Part shown: positions 55,323 through 64,000 of the stretch, piece by piece
Numbering within the stretch: position 1 is the first letter of the stretch
How the letters are laid out: every line of letters begins with the position of its first letter
Source: VAXT01 sp038040395
Lineage (GTDB): Bacteria; Actinomycetota; Thermoleophilia; Gaiellales; Gaiellaceae
Reading direction: 5' to 3'
DNA: 64,000 nt
NCBI GenBank assembly: GCA_038040395.1
Contig: JBBPIJ010000004.1
Location: forward strand, 1-64,000
The notes under the pieces: model-generated
What the model was told of the DNA's origin: nothing
The model's input: only the letters and a program-made list of their open reading frames with translations
The model's database searches: none
Position numbers and translations under genes: made by a program

Positions 55323-57470
55323 ATGAAACAAGTCGTTTTGCGGGGCGGAAAGACCCAGGTCGTGGAGGTGCCCGAGCCGGGGCCAGCTCCCGGTTTCGTC
55401 CTGGTCGCGAACGCTGCGTCTGCCATTTCGAGCGGCACCGAGCGCTCGGTGGTCGCGTCCGGCTCCGGCTCGCTCGCCGCACGGGCGATCAAGAACCCGC
55501 AGCTCGTTGCACAGACGCTTCGTCACGCACGGGAGCACGGCGTGCGCGAGACGATCGGAGTGGTCAAGGGCGCCGTCGCCGAGGACTCTCCGCTCGGGTA
55601 CTCGACAGCGGGAACGGTGATCGACACCGGCGGAGTCGCGGGAGTGCACGTGGGGCAACGTGTCGCGGCGGCCGGCGCGGGCCAGGCGAACCACGCGGAG
55701 GTCGTTTCCGTGCCTGCGAACCTCGTCGCGGCCGTGCCGGAAGGGGTGTCGCTTCGCGACGCGTCCTTCGGCGCGATCGGCGCGATCGCCGTTCAGGGCG
55801 TGCGCCGCGCCGCCCCGACACTCGGCGAGCGCGTCGTCGTCGTCGGGCTCGGGCTGCTCGGGTTGATCACGGTGCAGGCCCTCCGAGCGGCCGGTTGCCG
55901 GGTGGCCGGAGTCGAGCCGGTTGACAGACGGCGCGAGCTGGGCAAGGAGCTCGGCGCCGAGCTCGCGCTGGAGCCGGCTGAGGCAGTCGACGCGGTGGCG
56001 GCCTGGACGGGGGGCATCGGAGCCGATGCGGTGATCGTCACGGCATCCTCGAAGAGCGACGACCTCGTCAACGACGCGGTGCGGATGCTGCGGCGGAAGG
56101 GTCGTGTCGTCCCGGTCGGCGACGTCGGCCTGGGGCTCGCTCGAGAGGCGCTCTACGAGCGCGAGGCGGACGTCCTCATCTCCACGTCGTACGGGCCTGG
56201 TCGCTACGACCCGTCCTACGAGGAGGCGGGCGTCGACTACCCACTTCCGTACGCACGGTGGACAGCCGGACGGAACATCGAGGAGTTCCTGCGCCTGCTC
56301 TCGGAGGGACTCGTCAGGCTCGACCCGCTCATCCAGCTCGAAGTCCCGGTCGAGCGCGCGGTCGAGGCCTACGAGGCGCTCGCCGGCAGCTCGCCGCCGC
56401 TCGCGGCCGCTGTGACCTATCCGAAGCGGAGCGCCAGCCAGAAGCCGGTGGCACGCTCCTCCGCGTCCCCGGCGCCGGGCAACGGCTCCGAGATTCGCGT
56501 CGCCCTCGTCGGCGCCGGCAGCTTCGTGCGCTCGATGCACCTCCCGAACCTCCTCCGAGAGGGCGCCCGGATCACGACCGTCGTCAGTCGCGGAGGCTCC
56601 TCGGCCGCGTCCGTCGCGCGCTCACTCAACGGGGCGCGGACCGAGACGGATTGGCACGACGCGGTGGACGCGCCCGACGTCGACCTCGTCGTCGTCACGA
56701 CGCGACACGACTCGCACGCGGAGATCTCCGCCGCGGCGCTCAGAGCGGGCAAAGCGGTCTTCGTCGAGAAGCCGCTCGGGCTCACGCGCGAAGAGATAGA
56801 CCAGGTCTGGGCGGCAGGCGAAGGCAACGACCGCCTGGCAATCGGCTTCAACCGCCCGTTCGCCGAGCTGTCGCGCCTCCTCGAACGAGAGACGAGCTCT
56901 CTGACAGGTCCGTCCCAGCTCATGTACCGGGTGAACTCCGCGGTCGCGCCCGATCACTGGCTGAACGACCCGCTCCAGGGAGGCGGCCGCATCCTCGGCG
57001 AGGCGTGCCACATGTTCGACTTCGCCAACTGGCTGCTCGGCACGCCCGAGCGCGTCAGCGCGGCGGCGGTGCCCGCCCCAGCCGGGGTCGGCTCGGCGGA
57101 GAGCGCCTCCGTGACGATCCAGTACGCTGACGGCTCGGTGGCGACGATCCACTATTCGGGTCTCGGTCCCGCCTCGATGCCGAAAGAGCGAGTCGAGTTG
57201 TTGCGAAGTGGACGCTCCTGGGTCCTCGACGACTTCCGCACGTTGACGTCATACGGCGCCGGCGAGACGCGGACGAAGAACGCTCGTGGCGACAAGGGTC
57301 ACTCCGAGCTTCTTCATCGCACGCTCGCCGCGACGCGCGGGGAGCGTGCGTTCGAGCCCGGGCTCGGGGCCGCCTACGTCGCTCAGAGCGTGGCACTCGC
57401 GGCGCTCGAGTCGATCGCGTCGGGCCAGCCGGTCCAGGTTCAGCAACCACCCGAGAGGGCCGCCGGCTGA
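55323..57470 (+). CDS. Fused zinc-type alcohol dehydrogenase and Gfo/Idh/MocA oxidoreductase
   Basis: 715 aa. Residues 1-360 are an MDR/zinc-dependent dehydrogenase: LGYSTAGTVIDTGGVAGVHVGQRV, then a Rossmann VVVGLGLLGLITVQALRAAGCRV. Residues about 390-700 are a GFO_IDH_MocA domain: VALVGAGSFVRSMHLPNLLREGA, VVTTRHDSHAEISAAALRAGKAVFVEKPLGLT and GGRILGEACHMFDFANWLLG. Such fusions sit with asparagine synthase and heparinase genes in actinobacterial glycan loci and likely remodel a nucleotide sugar or uronic acid. The asnB start overlaps its stop by one base (TGATG). Confidence 0.92.
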   Translation: MKQVVLRGGKTQVVEVPEPGPAPGFVLVANAASAISSGTERSVVASGSGSLAARAIKNPQLVAQTLRHAREHGVRETIGVVKGAVAEDSPLGYSTAGTVIDTGGVAGVHVGQRVAAAGAGQANHAEVVSVPANLVAAVPEGVSLRDASFGAIGAIAVQGVRRAAPTLGERVVVVGLGLLGLITVQALRAAGCRVAGVEPVDRRRELGKELGAELALEPAEAVDAVAAWTGGIGADAVIVTASSKSDDLVNDAVRMLRRKGRVVPVGDVGLGLAREALYEREADVLISTSYGPGRYDPSYEEAGVDYPLPYARWTAGRNIEEFLRLLSEGLVRLDPLIQLEVPVERAVEAYEALAGSSPPLAAAVTYPKRSASQKPVARSSASPAPGNGSEIRVALVGAGSFVRSMHLPNLLREGARITTVVSRGGSSAASVARSLNGARTETDWHDAVDAPDVDLVVVTTRHDSHAEISAAALRAGKAVFVEKPLGLTREEIDQVWAAGEGNDRLAIGFNRPFAELSRLLERETSSLTGPSQLMYRVNSAVAPDHWLNDPLQGGGRILGEACHMFDFANWLLGTPERVSAAAVPAPAGVGSAESASVTIQYADGSVATIHYSGLGPASMPKERVELLRSGRSWVLDDFRTLTSYGAGETRTKNARGDKGHSELLHRTLAATRGERAFEPGLGAAYVAQSVALAALESIASGQPVQVQQPPERAAG

Positions 57471-59401
57471 TGTGCGGGATCTGCGGGATCGTCGGGCTTC
57501 GCGACGACTTCCGGGTCGACGAGGAGCTCGTGACGACCATGCGGGAGGTAATCCACCACCGCGGCCCTGACGACGGAGGCTCGTGGCACTCCCCCGAGCA
57601 CCGTGTCGCGCTCGCCCACAGGCGGCTCTCGATCATCGACCTCACTCCCGCCGGCCATCAGCCGATGTCGAACGAAGACGGGACGGTCTGGATCACCTTC
57701 GGCGGCGAGATCTACAACCACATGGACATCCGGCCCGAGCTCGAAGCCAAGGGCCATGTCTACCGGTCTCACTGCGACACGGAGACGATCATCCATCTCT
57801 ATGAGGAAGAAGGCCCTCGCTGCGTCGAGCGCCTGGAGGGGATGTTCCACTATGCGATCTGGGACGGCCGGACGCGCGAGCTGCACGTCGCGCGGGACCG
57901 CCTCGGAAAAAAGCCGTTCTACTACGCGCATACGGACGGGGGCTTCGTCTTCGCTTCCGAGATCAAGGCCCTCCTCGAGCATCCGGCGATCTCACCGGAG
58001 CTCGACGAGGAGGCGTTCTTCCACTATCTGACCTTCGTCTGCACGCCCGCGCCCCTGACCATGTTCAAGGGGATCCGGAAGCTCGGCCCGGCGGAGCGGA
58101 TGACGCTGCGCCCGGATGGCTCGACCGAGATCGAGACCTACTGGAGCCCGATGTCGCAGAGTGCCGCGGCGGAGGTTGCATCGCTCGAGGAGCCCGAGCT
58201 GGAAGAGCGGCTGCTGGCTTTGCTCCGGGAGTCGATCCGGCGCCGCATGATGTCCGACGTCCCGTTCGGGGTCTTCCTGTCCGGTGGCCTCGACTCGTCC
58301 ACGAACGTCGCGCTCATGTCAGAGCTGATGTCCAGTCCGGTACGCACGTTCTCGGTCGGATACGCGGACTTCGAGCAGTACAACGAGCTCGATCACGCAC
58401 GGCGGATCGCCAAGGAGTTCGGCGCCGACCACCACGAGGTGATCATCGACTCGGGCGACCTCGAGAGCTTCCTGCCCGAGCTCATCTACCACCAGGACGA
58501 GCCCATCGCCGACTGGGTCGCGGTGCCTCTCCACTACGTCTCCAAGCTCGCCCGTGATGACGGGACGGTCGTCGTGCAGATCGGAGAGGGCTCCGACGAG
58601 CTCTTCCACGGGTATCCGGGGTACCACAGCCACGCCCGCTTCGACTCGCGGTACCTGCCTCCGTTCCAGCGCGTTCCGCGGCCGCTGCGTCGCGCCCTGA
58701 GTCGCGGGGCAACCGCCTTCTCGAAGCGCTTCGGCCGATTCGTCGGACACGCCGAGGCGATCGAGCAGGCGGCCGAGGGACGGAACTCATTCTGGGGCGG
58801 CGCGATCGCCTACCACGGGGAGCTGAAGAACAGGGTCCTCTCGAACGGACGAGCCCACCCGGACTCGTACGAGATCGTCGAGCGCTTCTGGCGCGAGGCC
58901 GAGGAGCAGCTCCCGGGAGCCGACCTCCTGCAGAAGATGACCTACCTCGAGCTCAAGAACCGGCTCGCCGAGCTGCTGCTCATGCGGGTCGACAAGATGA
59001 CGATGGCGAACTCGGTCGAGGCGCGCGTCCCGTTCCTGGACCGCGCGGTCGTCGAGTTCGCCATGGCGCTCCCACCCGAGATGAAGGTCCGCGGGAACGA
59101 AGGGAAGTACCTCCTCAAGCGCGCTGTCGCGGGCATCCTTCCGCCGGAGATCGTGAATCGCCCCAAGCAGGGCTTCTCGGCGCCGGTCAGCGAGTGGTTC
59201 CGGGCCGACCTGGGTGTTCGCGCGCAGCGGGAGATCCGCGAGTCGTCGCTCGTCGAGCGGGGGCTCCTGGACTACGGCGCGATCGACGACCTGTGGGCCG
59301 CGCACCGAGCCGGCCGCGGCGACTGGGCCTTCCAGCTTTGGAACATCTACAACGTGAGCGTCTGGCACGACCTCTGGGTCGCAGGGCGCACTCTGGCCTG
59401 A
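57470..59401 (+). CDS. asnB: Glutamine-hydrolysing asparagine synthase-like amidotransferase
   Basis: 643 aa. CGICGIVGL starts with Cys2, the N-terminal nucleophile of the glutaminase domain after Met removal. RGPDDGGSWHSPEHRVALAHRRLSIIDL, ITFGGEIYNHMD and SHCDTETIIHLYEEEG are class II GATase motifs. The synthetase half has the pyrophosphate loop Ser271-GGLDSS and DKMTMANSVEARVPFLDRAVVEFA near the end. In glycan loci such proteins probably amidate a uronic acid or sugar acid instead of making asparagine. Coupled to the upstream fusion enzyme. Confidence 0.94.
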   Translation: MCGICGIVGLRDDFRVDEELVTTMREVIHHRGPDDGGSWHSPEHRVALAHRRLSIIDLTPAGHQPMSNEDGTVWITFGGEIYNHMDIRPELEAKGHVYRSHCDTETIIHLYEEEGPRCVERLEGMFHYAIWDGRTRELHVARDRLGKKPFYYAHTDGGFVFASEIKALLEHPAISPELDEEAFFHYLTFVCTPAPLTMFKGIRKLGPAERMTLRPDGSTEIETYWSPMSQSAAAEVASLEEPELEERLLALLRESIRRRMMSDVPFGVFLSGGLDSSTNVALMSELMSSPVRTFSVGYADFEQYNELDHARRIAKEFGADHHEVIIDSGDLESFLPELIYHQDEPIADWVAVPLHYVSKLARDDGTVVVQIGEGSDELFHGYPGYHSHARFDSRYLPPFQRVPRPLRRALSRGATAFSKRFGRFVGHAEAIEQAAEGRNSFWGGAIAYHGELKNRVLSNGRAHPDSYEIVERFWREAEEQLPGADLLQKMTYLELKNRLAELLLMRVDKMTMANSVEARVPFLDRAVVEFAMALPPEMKVRGNEGKYLLKRAVAGILPPEIVNRPKQGFSAPVSEWFRADLGVRAQREIRESSLVERGLLDYGAIDDLWAAHRAGRGDWAFQLWNIYNVSVWHDLWVAGRTLA

Positions 59402-59405
59402 GCAG

Positions 59406-61226
59406 GTGAGACCAAGTCTCCGCGAGGGGGTCGCCCTCTGGCGGCGTGCAGGCCTGAGGAGAGGTGGCCTTGCCGCAGCACGGCGAGTCGGAGGCCTGGC
59501 ACGGGGAGCCGCTCGAGAGGCCCAACTTCGTGCGCGCCCCTTAACGGCTCGACCGGGCGAGCTTCCCGCTGCACTCGGCGGAGCCGACCCCGTCGATTCG
59601 CTCCGAGGTCCCGTGCTTTCTGCGCTGCCGAGCGTCGCTCGCTTCGAGCGGGAGCTGCCCGACTCGGTCGTCCAGCGGGCCGACGAGATCCTGTCTCATC
59701 GCTTCGACCTCCTCGGCTCCGGCCCGACGCAACTCGGCCGGAGAATCGATTGGCGAGCGGACTTCAAGACTTCTCGGCGCTGGCCGCTGCGGCACGGCTC
59801 TCTCCTTCCCGTTTCGTACGAAGACGGGTCCGACATCAAGGTTCCGTGGGAGCTCTCACGGGCGCAGCACCTTCCAGTCCTCGCCGGTGCTCACCGCTTG
59901 ACCGGCGAGAGGCGCTACCTCGACGAGCTCGGTAGTCAGCTCACCGACTGGATCCAGGCCAACCCGGTCGAGCTTGGGCCGAACTGGGCCTGCACGATGG
60001 ACGTCGCGATCCGCGCGGCCAACTGGACGGCCGCGCTCGCGATTGCGGCCGAGGCCGCCGCAGACGAGCCGTGGCTCACTCCCGCTCTCGAGAGCCTGCT
60101 CCTCCATGGGCGGTTCATCCGGACGCACCTCGAGGACGGCCAGGTGCGCGGCAACCATTACCTCTCCGACGTCGTCGGCCTCCTGCCGCTCGCCGCACTC
60201 TTCTCCGGCGGACACGAAGGCAGGAGATGGGCCGAGTGGGCGGTGGACGAGCTCGCCGCGGAGATGGAGCACCAGGTTCGCGGCGACGGCGGAGCGCACG
60301 AGGCGTCGATTCCGTATCACCGCCTCGTCACCGAGCTCTTCCTGTGCGGTACTCAGGCCGCCGAGGCGCTTGCGCCTGGCCGACTACCCCCCTGGTATCA
60401 CGAGCGGCTCGACGAGATGCTCGCGTTCGTGACCGGTTACACCCGGCCCGACGGGCTCGCGCCCCAGATCGGTGACGGCGACGACGGGCGCTTCCTCCCG
60501 CTCGGCGACTACGGAGGAGACCCGCGGGACCACCGGCATCTCTTCCACCAGGCCGGGCGCGCGTTCGAGCCGACGACCGGGCCGGTCGCCTTTCCGGAGA
60601 GCGGGTTCTTCGTGATGCGGGAGAGCGGCCTGTACGTGATCGTCCGGTGCGGCGACACCGGGCGCTATGGCCTCGGGGGCCATTCCCACAACGATCAGCT
60701 CTCGTTCGAACTGTCGAACGGGGCCGAACCGCTCGTCGTCGATCCGGGCACGTTCCTCTACACGCCGGACCCCGAGGCGCGGAACCTCTTCCGCTCGACG
60801 GCATTCCACTCGACGCTCGGCATCGACGGCGAGGAGCAGAACGAGCTGCGCAGCGACGATCTCTTCGCGATGCAGGACCGAGCCCAGGCGGAGGCCATTC
60901 ATTGGGACGGCACAGTCTTCGAGGGGCGGCATCACGGGTTTCCGGGCGCGACGCATACCCGGCGACTCGAGCTCACCAGGGACGGGCTCCTCATTCGCGA
61001 CACCGTCAGCTCAGCCGTGCCACACGACCTCGAATGGACCTTTCCATTGGCTCCGGGGGCGGAGGGCAAAGTGGAGATCCGCGCCGAAGGGCTGGAGCTC
61101 CGGCCCGAGCAAGGCTGGTACTCGCCGAGTTACGGCGTTCGCGAGCCGACGACCTTCCTGCGCGCCCGCGGCCGGTCGCAACCCGGGGAGGACGTCACGG
61201 AGATCACGGTCAAAGTAGCTTCGTGA
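59406..61226 (+). CDS. Heparinase II/III-family protein
   Basis: 606 aa from GTG 59406. The N-terminal half is an alpha/alpha toroid (DWRADFKTSRRWPLRHGSLLP, FIRTHLEDGQVRGNHYLSDVVGLLPLAALFSGG). The C-terminal half is the Heparinase_II_III sandwich: GLGGHSHNDQLSFELSNG with the conserved His-Asn-Asp, VVDPGTFLYTPDP and FRSTAFHSTLGIDG. Family members cleave or trim uronic-acid polysaccharides. Beside AsnB and a sugar dehydrogenase it belongs to the common trio in actinobacterial capsule-like clusters, where it may be biosynthetic editing. Its end overlaps the convergent GT by 17 bp. Confidence 0.9.
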   Translation: MRPSLREGVALWRRAGLRRGGLAAARRVGGLARGAAREAQLRARPLTARPGELPAALGGADPVDSLRGPVLSALPSVARFERELPDSVVQRADEILSHRFDLLGSGPTQLGRRIDWRADFKTSRRWPLRHGSLLPVSYEDGSDIKVPWELSRAQHLPVLAGAHRLTGERRYLDELGSQLTDWIQANPVELGPNWACTMDVAIRAANWTAALAIAAEAAADEPWLTPALESLLLHGRFIRTHLEDGQVRGNHYLSDVVGLLPLAALFSGGHEGRRWAEWAVDELAAEMEHQVRGDGGAHEASIPYHRLVTELFLCGTQAAEALAPGRLPPWYHERLDEMLAFVTGYTRPDGLAPQIGDGDDGRFLPLGDYGGDPRDHRHLFHQAGRAFEPTTGPVAFPESGFFVMRESGLYVIVRCGDTGRYGLGGHSHNDQLSFELSNGAEPLVVDPGTFLYTPDPEARNLFRSTAFHSTLGIDGEEQNELRSDDLFAMQDRAQAEAIHWDGTVFEGRHHGFPGATHTRRLELTRDGLLIRDTVSSAVPHDLEWTFPLAPGAEGKVEIRAEGLELRPEQGWYSPSYGVREPTTFLRARGRSQPGEDVTEITVKVAS

Positions 61227-62211
61227 CGAGTTTCCAGTAGCCGCGCACAACCGGGTTCGCAGCACGGAGCAGCGCCGGCGCCGCGACCATCCCCGGTGAG
61301 AACGTCGGGGTCATGTACGCGGCCAGGTCTCGGTCTCGGACACGCCGAAGTTGCTGCGTCGTTCGCCGCCGCCGTGCGACGAGACGAGTATTTCGCGCCA
61401 GCCATCCCCACCCCCCGACCTTGTCGCGAAGCCAGTGCTCTCTGGCCGCGATCGCCACCATGCCGAGCTCCGTGGCAAGCAGGAGAGGCGACATGAGCAG
61501 GAGCTGGCGCAGCGAATACGAGGAGAGGACGAAAACGAGCCGGTTGCGCTCGAGGAAGTAGCTCTTGCGCGGGTTGCGCTCGTACTCGTACTCGTGGAAG
61601 ACGTCCGCAGCGGGATCGAGAACGACGCGGTACCCGGCAAGCCGCGCGCGCCAGCCGAGCTCCAGGTCCTCCAGGTACATGAACAGCTCCTCGGCAAAGC
61701 CGCCGAGCTCGCGGAACGTATCGGAGCGAATCGCCATCGCGGTACCGCTTGGCGCCGGGACGTCCTGCAGCCCGTCGACAGGGCTCGCCGGTTCGCCGAA
61801 GCCCCCGGCCCAGCCGATGCCGGTTACGTGCACCTGGACACCCGAGGAATTGAGCTTCTCCGGCTCATCGAGCAGCCGCAGACGCGCCATGGCGATCCCG
61901 ATCTGCGGGTCCTCGAGCGTGCGAGCGAGCTGAGCCACGGCGCCCGGCGCAACGACGGTGTCGGGATTGAGGAACGCCAACACGTCTCCGGCCGCCTCAG
62001 TCGCCGCGAGGTTGTTCGCCCCCCCGAACCCGAGGTTCACCTCTGGTGCGAGGACCCGCACGCCTTCTCGCTGCCGCGCCTCGTCGATCTCCGCCCCGCC
62101 TCGGCCGTTGTCGACGACGAGAATCTCGTCAGCCTCGCCCGCCAGGGAGTCGAGGCACCTCGTCAATGCTGCGCCCGTGCGGTAGGCGACGGTGACGACC
62201 GTGACGCTCAC
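61210..62211 (-). CDS. Glycosyltransferase family 2 (paralog of the one at 46719-47726)
   Basis: 333 aa from GTG 62211. VTVVTVAYRTGAALTRCLDSLAGEA, NLGFGGANNLAATEAAGDVLAFLNPDT and YLEDLELGWRARLAGYRVV give the GT2 core with a DxD-like NPDT. HVTGIGWAGGFGEPA and FHEYEYERNPRKSYFLERNRLVFV match the paralog at 46719-47726 almost position by position. C-terminal hydrophobic stretch LRQLLLMSPLLLATELGMVAI. Follows the methyltransferase by 4 bp in a minus-strand operon. Confidence 0.92.
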   Translation of the reverse strand: MSVTVVTVAYRTGAALTRCLDSLAGEADEILVVDNGRGGAEIDEARQREGVRVLAPEVNLGFGGANNLAATEAAGDVLAFLNPDTVVAPGAVAQLARTLEDPQIGIAMARLRLLDEPEKLNSSGVQVHVTGIGWAGGFGEPASPVDGLQDVPAPSGTAMAIRSDTFRELGGFAEELFMYLEDLELGWRARLAGYRVVLDPAADVFHEYEYERNPRKSYFLERNRLVFVLSSYSLRQLLLMSPLLLATELGMVAIAAREHWLRDKVGGWGWLARNTRLVARRRRTTQQLRRVRDRDLAAYMTPTFSPGMVAAPALLRAANPVVRGYWKLVTKLL

Positions 62212-62215
62212 TCGG

Positions 62216-62968
62216 TTAGGCCGGGCGAACGTAGTAGCGAAGGCTGAGAATGCCGTCCGTCCTCTTGGGGTGCTCCTCGACGAGCTCGACCTTGCCGCCG
62301 GCAGCGTCAACCGTCGCGCGCACGTCCGCCTCGGAGATCGCGAGCAGCCTCGTCGGAGTGAGCTGAAGCCGGTTGAGCAGCACCTCGCCGGGCACGCCGA
62401 CCCTACGGAGGACGCTGTAGGCGCGGCGGCGAGGCTGAAGACGAAGAGGCAGAGGCAGACGCGCGAGCGTCTGGAAGACCGCGAGCCCACCGGGCCGCAG
62501 GATCCGGACGAACTCGGAGAGGTATGCGCGCAGCAGCTCTCGGCGCGGCAAGTGCTGCAACACGAGTGTCGTGTAGACGAGGTCGAAGGACGAGGCCTCG
62601 AAGCGGGAGAGATCGGGCTCGGTGTTGACGACGAAGGTGCAACCCGGAACCTCGCTGTTCAGCTCTCCGGCCAGCCGGACCATCTCCTCGGAGATATCCA
62701 CGCCTACCGCCTCGTCGAAGCGAGTCCCGAGCGCACGGGTCAACCGACCGACGCCGCAGCCGAAGTCGAGAGCCCGTCCCATCCCGTCCAGGCCTCCCAC
62801 CTTTTGGACGCGCTCGATCAGCTCCGCGATCTCCTGCTCGCCGGTGGCGAAGAACTTCCCCGTGTCCCAGCGACCGCCGCGCTGATCGGGCCCGGCGAGG
62901 ATCGCCCAGAGTGGATCGGCTGCGGCGAGGTCTTCCCAGTCCCGGCCGTGGCGCTCGAGTGTCTTCAT
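62216..62968 (-). CDS. SAM-dependent methyltransferase
   Basis: 250 aa. GLDGMGRALDFGCGVGRLTRALG is motif I, GVDISEEMVRLAGELNSEVPG the second, and FDLVYTTLVLQHLPRRELLRAYLSEFVRIL is the Methyltransf_25/11 pattern. PGGLAVFQTLARLPLPLRL follows. It lies between the initiating sugar transferase (4 bp upstream) and GT2 (4 bp downstream), suggesting an early modification step of the same glycan. Substrate unknown. Confidence 0.9.
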   Translation of the reverse strand: MKTLERHGRDWEDLAAADPLWAILAGPDQRGGRWDTGKFFATGEQEIAELIERVQKVGGLDGMGRALDFGCGVGRLTRALGTRFDEAVGVDISEEMVRLAGELNSEVPGCTFVVNTEPDLSRFEASSFDLVYTTLVLQHLPRRELLRAYLSEFVRILRPGGLAVFQTLARLPLPLRLQPRRRAYSVLRRVGVPGEVLLNRLQLTPTRLLAISEADVRATVDAAGGKVELVEEHPKRTDGILSLRYYVRPA

Positions 62969-62972
62969 CGAG

Positions 62973-64000
62973 CTAGTAGGCGCCGCGCGCGCGGAGGACG
63001 GCCGGAATCGTCTTCAGCAGGATCGAGACGTCGAGCCAGATCGACCAGTGCTCGAGGTAGTAGAAGTCGAGCCGGACGAGATCGTCGAAGCTGAGACTCG
63101 AGCGTCCGGCGACCTGCCAGAGCCCGGTCATCCCCGGCAGGACGAGGTAGCGCTTTCGGTGCCAGGCCTCGAGCAGCTCGTAGTCGCGGACCGGGAGCGG
63201 ACGCGGCCCGACGAGGCTCATCTCGCCGCGCAGCACGTTCAGCACCTGGGGGATCTCGTCGATCGACAGTCGCCGGAGCAGCTTCCCGACACGCGTCACG
63301 CGGGGATCGTCGCGGATCTTGAACAGCGCGCCCTCGGCCTCGTTCTCCGCCTCGAGGTCGGCCTGTTGGGCCTCCGCGTCGACGCGCATCGTGCGGAACT
63401 TGAGCATGCCGAAGTCCCGCTCGTTCAGGCCGACCCGCTTGTCGCTGTAGAAGACGGGGCCGGGTGAGTCGAGCTTGATCGCGAGCGCGATCAGCAACCA
63501 GAAGGGCAGGCCCAAGACGACCAGGATCGCGCTGACCAGCTGGTCGAATCCACGCTTGACGACCCAGTCGGCGCCCGCAAAGACGGGCGGCCTGAGCTCG
63601 AAGAGCGGCACGCCCTGCCCGGGCACGTACTCGCCGCGCCGCTCGATCAGCAGCTCCGTCGCGCGAGGAGCAACCCGGACCTTCACGCCTCGCCGGTGGG
63701 CTTGCTCGACGATCTCGATCAGCTCCCGGTCGCTGAAGTCGGAGTCGGTGACGATCAACTCGTCCACCTCGCGTTGCGCGAGAACCGTGGGCAGGGAGGA
63801 GAGATTTCCGAGCAGCGGCAGGCCCGCGCCGTCCGAAGAGATGGCGACAGCTCCGACGAACTCGTAGTCGATCCCGCCTCGGCTCGCGCCGAGGGTCCTG
63901 CGCAGCCTCGCGAGGCTCTCGCCCTCGCCGACGAGGATCGCGCGGCGGCGGACGCCGGCGAGCTTGAGCAGGTCGCCTGTGACCACGTCGTAGCTCCCCC
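62973..64000 (-). CDS. Initiating polyprenyl-phosphate sugar phosphotransferase (WbaP/WcaJ-like), 5'-truncated at window edge
   Basis: The frame continues through 64000, so the N-terminal membrane helices lie outside. The visible part starts in a Rossmann-like CoA-binding-type domain (RAILVGEGESLARLRRTLGAS, VDELIVTDSDFSDREL). It continues into the bacterial sugar transferase domain: VKRGFDQLVSAILVVLGLPF, GPVFYSDKRVGLNERDFGMLKFRTMRV, DEIPQVLNVLRGEMSLVGPRPLP and YLVLPGMTGLWQVAGRSSLSFDD. It loads the first sugar-phosphate onto undecaprenyl phosphate, starting the repeat unit. Transcribed with the methyltransferase and GT2. Confidence 0.94.
   Translation of the reverse strand, partial: GSYDVVTGDLLKLAGVRRRAILVGEGESLARLRRTLGASRGGIDYEFVGAVAISSDGAGLPLLGNLSSLPTVLAQREVDELIVTDSDFSDRELIEIVEQAHRRGVKVRVAPRATELLIERRGEYVPGQGVPLFELRPPVFAGADWVVKRGFDQLVSAILVVLGLPFWLLIALAIKLDSPGPVFYSDKRVGLNERDFGMLKFRTMRVDAEAQQADLEAENEAEGALFKIRDDPRVTRVGKLLRRLSIDEIPQVLNVLRGEMSLVGPRPLPVRDYELLEAWHRKRYLVLPGMTGLWQVAGRSSLSFDDLVRLDFYYLEHWSIWLDVSILLKTIPAVLRARGAY

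Noticed and set aside
1..64000. tRNA, rRNA, CRISPR arrays, transposases, integrase or att sites
   Set aside because: No cloverleaf, rRNA-like stretch, regularly spaced repeats or transposase motifs were seen. The lower-GC island at 11.7-16.6 kb has no flanking repeats that I could find by eye.

Overview
The window is a gene-dense, very GC-rich bacterial chromosome segment. It has frequent GTG starts, many 1-4 bp stop/start overlaps, and TANNNT -10 hexamers placed 6-9 nt before start codons (leaderless mRNAs). These traits, plus a class II B12-dependent ribonucleotide reductase, a coproporphyrin-type ferrochelatase, DUF2630, DUF2304 and CmcI-like proteins, suggest an Actinomycetota genome, most likely Thermoleophilia-like (Gaiellales/Solirubrobacterales). 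That placement is inference. No rRNA, tRNA, CRISPR array or transposase gene was found.

Layout. 1-7.6 kb is a housekeeping and envelope region: a truncated class III aminotransferase, a 46-aa peptide with a double-glycine leader look, holB and tmk, a sugar epimerase transcribed divergently from tmk, a LytR_C-domain protein, and an O-antigen ligase/TPR protein. 7.7-11.6 kb is nrdJ, interrupted by a 385-aa intein with a LAGLIDADG endonuclease at an essential cysteine. 11.7-16.6 kb is a visibly lower-GC island: a sigma-like protein, an unknown protein, an ImmA/IrrE metallopeptidase, then a compact ubiquitin-like cassette (Ubl, E2-like, JAB-E1 fusion), then a probable RHH antitoxin/RelE-like toxin pair. 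16.6-24.8 kb is a mosaic of small metabolic and stress genes: hydrolase, CDGSH protein, glutaredoxin, GNAT and VOC proteins, SemiSWEET, and a MarR-controlled MFS exporter.

24.8-64 kb is mainly a large cell-surface polysaccharide locus. It holds a Wzm/Wzt-type ABC exporter with hemE and hemH nested between its two genes, and about a dozen glycosyltransferases. It also holds several SAM methyltransferases and GDP-mannose dehydratase/reductase genes. The remaining parts are a Wzx-type flippase, WecB, a dehydrogenase/Gfo-Idh-MocA fusion with AsnB and a heparinase-like protein, and the initiating polyprenyl-phosphate sugar transferase, which runs off the right edge. Two copies of a hairpin-rich element with terminal inverted repeats (31887-32049 and 40434-40657) lie inside this locus.

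How it works together: the epimerase, Gmd/reductase and WecB supply activated sugars; the sugar transferase primes the lipid carrier; the GT2/GT4 enzymes and methyltransferases build and decorate the glycan; Wzx and/or Wzm-Wzt export it; the O-antigen ligase-like protein polymerises or attaches it. The best candidates for new biology are the 11.7-15.4 kb ubiquitin-like operon, the paired structured repeats, the heme genes embedded in the exporter operon, the orphan double-glycine peptide, and the symmetric divergent leaderless promoters.
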